Shown here piece by piece: positions 59,401 through 62,686 of a stretch of 64,000 bases of DNA. This stretch comes from Bathynomus jamesi (taxonomy: Eukaryota; Arthropoda; Malacostraca; Isopoda; Cirolanidae): positions 570,001 through 634,000 of the forward strand of contig JAJOZX010001073.1 of the NCBI GenBank assembly GCA_023014485.1, given 5' to 3'. Position numbers and translations under genes: made by a program. The first letter of the stretch is position 1; the number at the start of each line of letters is the position of its first letter. Under the pieces are notes generated by a model that saw only the letters and a list, made by a program, of their open reading frames with translations, searched no databases and had not been told where the DNA came from.

Positions 59401-60952
59401 ATTTTTTTATTTTTTTTTCTTTCCAAATTCCTATTTAAGTACCTAGAATGTTAAAAGTTTGTATTAAAATATGTTATTTAATTTTAAAATATCAATAATA
59501 AATAAAATATAGTTAAAATCTTATTAAATTAAATTATGGCTACTAGAAAAAGAAGCCACAATGCTGCCTTTGGATATCCAGCAAAATTTTCATCTGCCAT
59601 GATGCCATCAAAAGCTGATGTAAGGCACTTCCATTTTACTGTTAGAGAGGAAGAATCTAAAGCACAGGGTGAAATAAGTAAAAATGATTGCTATAATGTA
59701 GTTGTTCAAGATATAAAAGAAATTTGGCAAAAATTTTCTTTCCCAACAATTGATACAAAGGGAATTTATGTTAGAGTTACTAGACTTATAGAAGATGCTG
59801 ATAAATGAACTAAATGCCCTATGATAAAAAGAAATGAAAAATATTATGAAAAATTAAAGAAATATGACGAGACGTTTGACATATCTCCATGCCACTGTTA
59901 TGATAAAAGCATAAGGGATAGAAAACTTTGTAGGTGTGAACATAAAATACCTATTATAGAACGGGAAGCTTTTATTGGTCAAAAAAGAAAAAACCAGTTA
60001 GGAAAAATTGATAAAAAAAACAACTACGAGTAATTTGAGAAAGTTGGGCAAAATTCAAAAAGCACAGGAAAGGGAAAAGAAATCAAAGGAAAAATTAAGA
60101 GAAGCAAGGGAATTTGTATCAGAAGTGATAGAAGGTGATAATGAAAATTTTACCAATGAGCAATTGCTTCAGATTGGAACTAAACCTCTAGAAATACTAG
60201 ATTTTTCCATGTCACAGCCAAAGCGTTGAACGGGGTGTGAACTTAGTAACTAAATCTAGCCAGGAAAGAATTGGTTATATTAATTGGCATAAATTTATTT
60301 TAAATACTTTAGAGTCTAGAAAAGAACTGCCTACTTTTGAGTGGAAAGGTCAATGGAAGGAATAAAAAAACCATTAGTTTTAGGTAAAAAATTTTATTGA
60401 ATTTGTCTTAATTTCTAAATTTCTACCAATAATAGCTAAAAATTTATGTATTGAATTTTTTTTTCATGCATTTTTGTATTTTTAAATTTTTTTTTCATTA
60501 AAAAATAAATACAGCAGTGTTTTATAAGCGAACTTTTGTTGTAATAAATTTTTTTTTAAGTAAATCGCAAATTATCATGAATTTTCTGAAAAAACTGAAA
60601 CCGGTAGGGGGGGATAGGGGTCCTCAGAATTAAAAAAATATTTTACCAGGGTGTTACTATGATTGTTTGAACCACCTCACACTATGTACGTAAGAAATCA
60701 AAAATTTTGACCCAGCCTAATATATATGCCTTGTGTGTATGAAGTAACGCAAATTAAGAGAAATTCGAGTTGAATTGATGCAAATGAACATGGATAAGTA
60801 ATATTTATTACGTGCACTTTATAACAACTGTATATTTGATGATAAAGTAACCCCCCCCCCCCCCCCCCCCAAAAAGCGAGTTGAAACTAATTTAATTAAA
60901 CCTGTTCAAATCAGATTTCTCTCTCCACTTGCGTTACTTTATACACACACTA

Positions 60953-60998
<46 letters not shown>

Positions 60999-61020
60999 TG
61001 TATATATATATATATATATA

Positions 61021-61074
<54 letters not shown>

Positions 61075-61253
61075 TGCAAACCCACAAGGAAAAAGAAAAA
61101 CGATTCCAAGGCCTTTCGTGTATTCAAAGCTACACCTCGTCATTCCCTGACGAGGTGTAGCTTTGAATACACGAAAGGCCTTGGAATCGTTTTTCTTTTT
61201 CCTTGTGGGTTTGCAGCATTCATTCATTTCACGTGTTTTATTGTGAAATTCAT

Positions 61254-61321
<68 letters not shown>

Positions 61322-62628
61322 AAAATCTTGCAAGGGCCGCCTTAAATTTGGTTATTCGTAAAAAAATAAGCAGCAAAGTAAATACAGTATTGATAAATCA
61401 TTGATGTATTGCAGTAAAGAAGTAAGGTTAAGTTAAATTGTTTTGTGTAGTTTAGCATTTGATTTACTTTTCAGTCTGAGAAACGCAGTGCTTATGTAGA
61501 TACTCGGGACGAAAAGGAAACTAGTGAACATTGGGATGAAGAAATGCTGAAAGAAGTTGTAGAGCAAAAACATGGAAAAGAAGCCAATAAACCTAATACA
61601 CAAATTGTAAGGAAATAAAATGCCACCGCGTACTTTTCTTTTAATTTGTTTTTAAGTTTTTAATTTACGCAATATTATGTTCAAGTATTCTTTGCTCCAG
61701 TATTTTATTAGTATAGAGAATTTGTAGTTTGTTTCATTGTGAGCTGGAAGAAGAAGAAGAAGAGCAAGGCGAACTGTTGCATTTTACAGTCGTCATCGTA
61801 ATTTTTTTTATATGAAGTATTTCCTGTAATACTCTAGAATTCAGTGGTTCTCAACCCGTTTTTTATGGTTACCCAAAACCAATTTTAATCTAGTTCCATT
61901 ACCCCAATCATTAGATATTTTTTTTGTAACTTCTGCATTATCACAATATTATTTTTTATAATTTCTGGGTCGCGTGTTATTACCCCCAAAAAATAGTTAT
62001 TACCCCAGTTAGGTAATTTACCCACTAGTTGAGAACCAATGCCCTAGAGTTTCCTTTTCAGAAAGATTGTAATGTATATATAGGCTTCACAGATGCGCAA
62101 TTAATTTTTTAAACTGAAGATGTATTTAGTGCAATTTAAGCTTTTTTAACACAGTGCAAGTTTTTAGTTACATTGTTTTGGGGGAAGGAGGGGGCTTAGC
62201 TTAGTCCTTACGAGTACATTTTTAACTTTATTTTTTTTTAAGCAGATGTAGGAATTTTTAACTGTTAGGATGGTGAAAAGCAAAAAATATGAAAACATTA
62301 ATATACCAGTCTAACTTCCGAGTGTTATCAGATTAATACATAATTGCCCGAGTCAATATTTAATGGTTTAAGAAAAGTAATTAAGAAACCGAAATTAGTT
62401 TCACGATATGATGATAATTTTAATACAGAACCTGTCGTGAAACCTGGTTTGGTTCATTCGCCTTGCCCGTTTTCTAATTAATATTTTTGTTTTTTAATAG
62501 ATCTGCAGGTATTTCTTAGACTCTGTCGAAGCGGGAAAATATGGCTGGTTTTGGGAATGTCCAAATGGTGAAAAATGTATTTACCGACATGCGTTGCCAT
62601 CTGGTTATATTTTGAGAAAGGTAAAACC

Positions 62629-62686
<58 letters not shown>

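Larger units (their letters stand above)
47491..60717 (+). mobile_element. Two-gene DNA transposon of unassigned superfamily, hit by later insertions
   Basis: Short inverted ends: GGCTGGGTCGAAAA at 47491 and the complement of TTTTGACCCAGCC at 60717. It lies in TA-repeat DNA, which hides the target duplication. Without the two hAT insertions and the LINE it is about 5.0 kb. It encodes a zinc-finger, RNase H-like protein (48194-58980) and a small Cys-rich basic protein (59536-60365). The protein text continues cleanly across each insertion, proving the order of events. I do not recognise its superfamily. Confidence 0.75.

Noticed and set aside
60929..61227. Tyr/Ile repeat proteins on both strands
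   Set aside because: These are translations of a (TA)n microsatellite.
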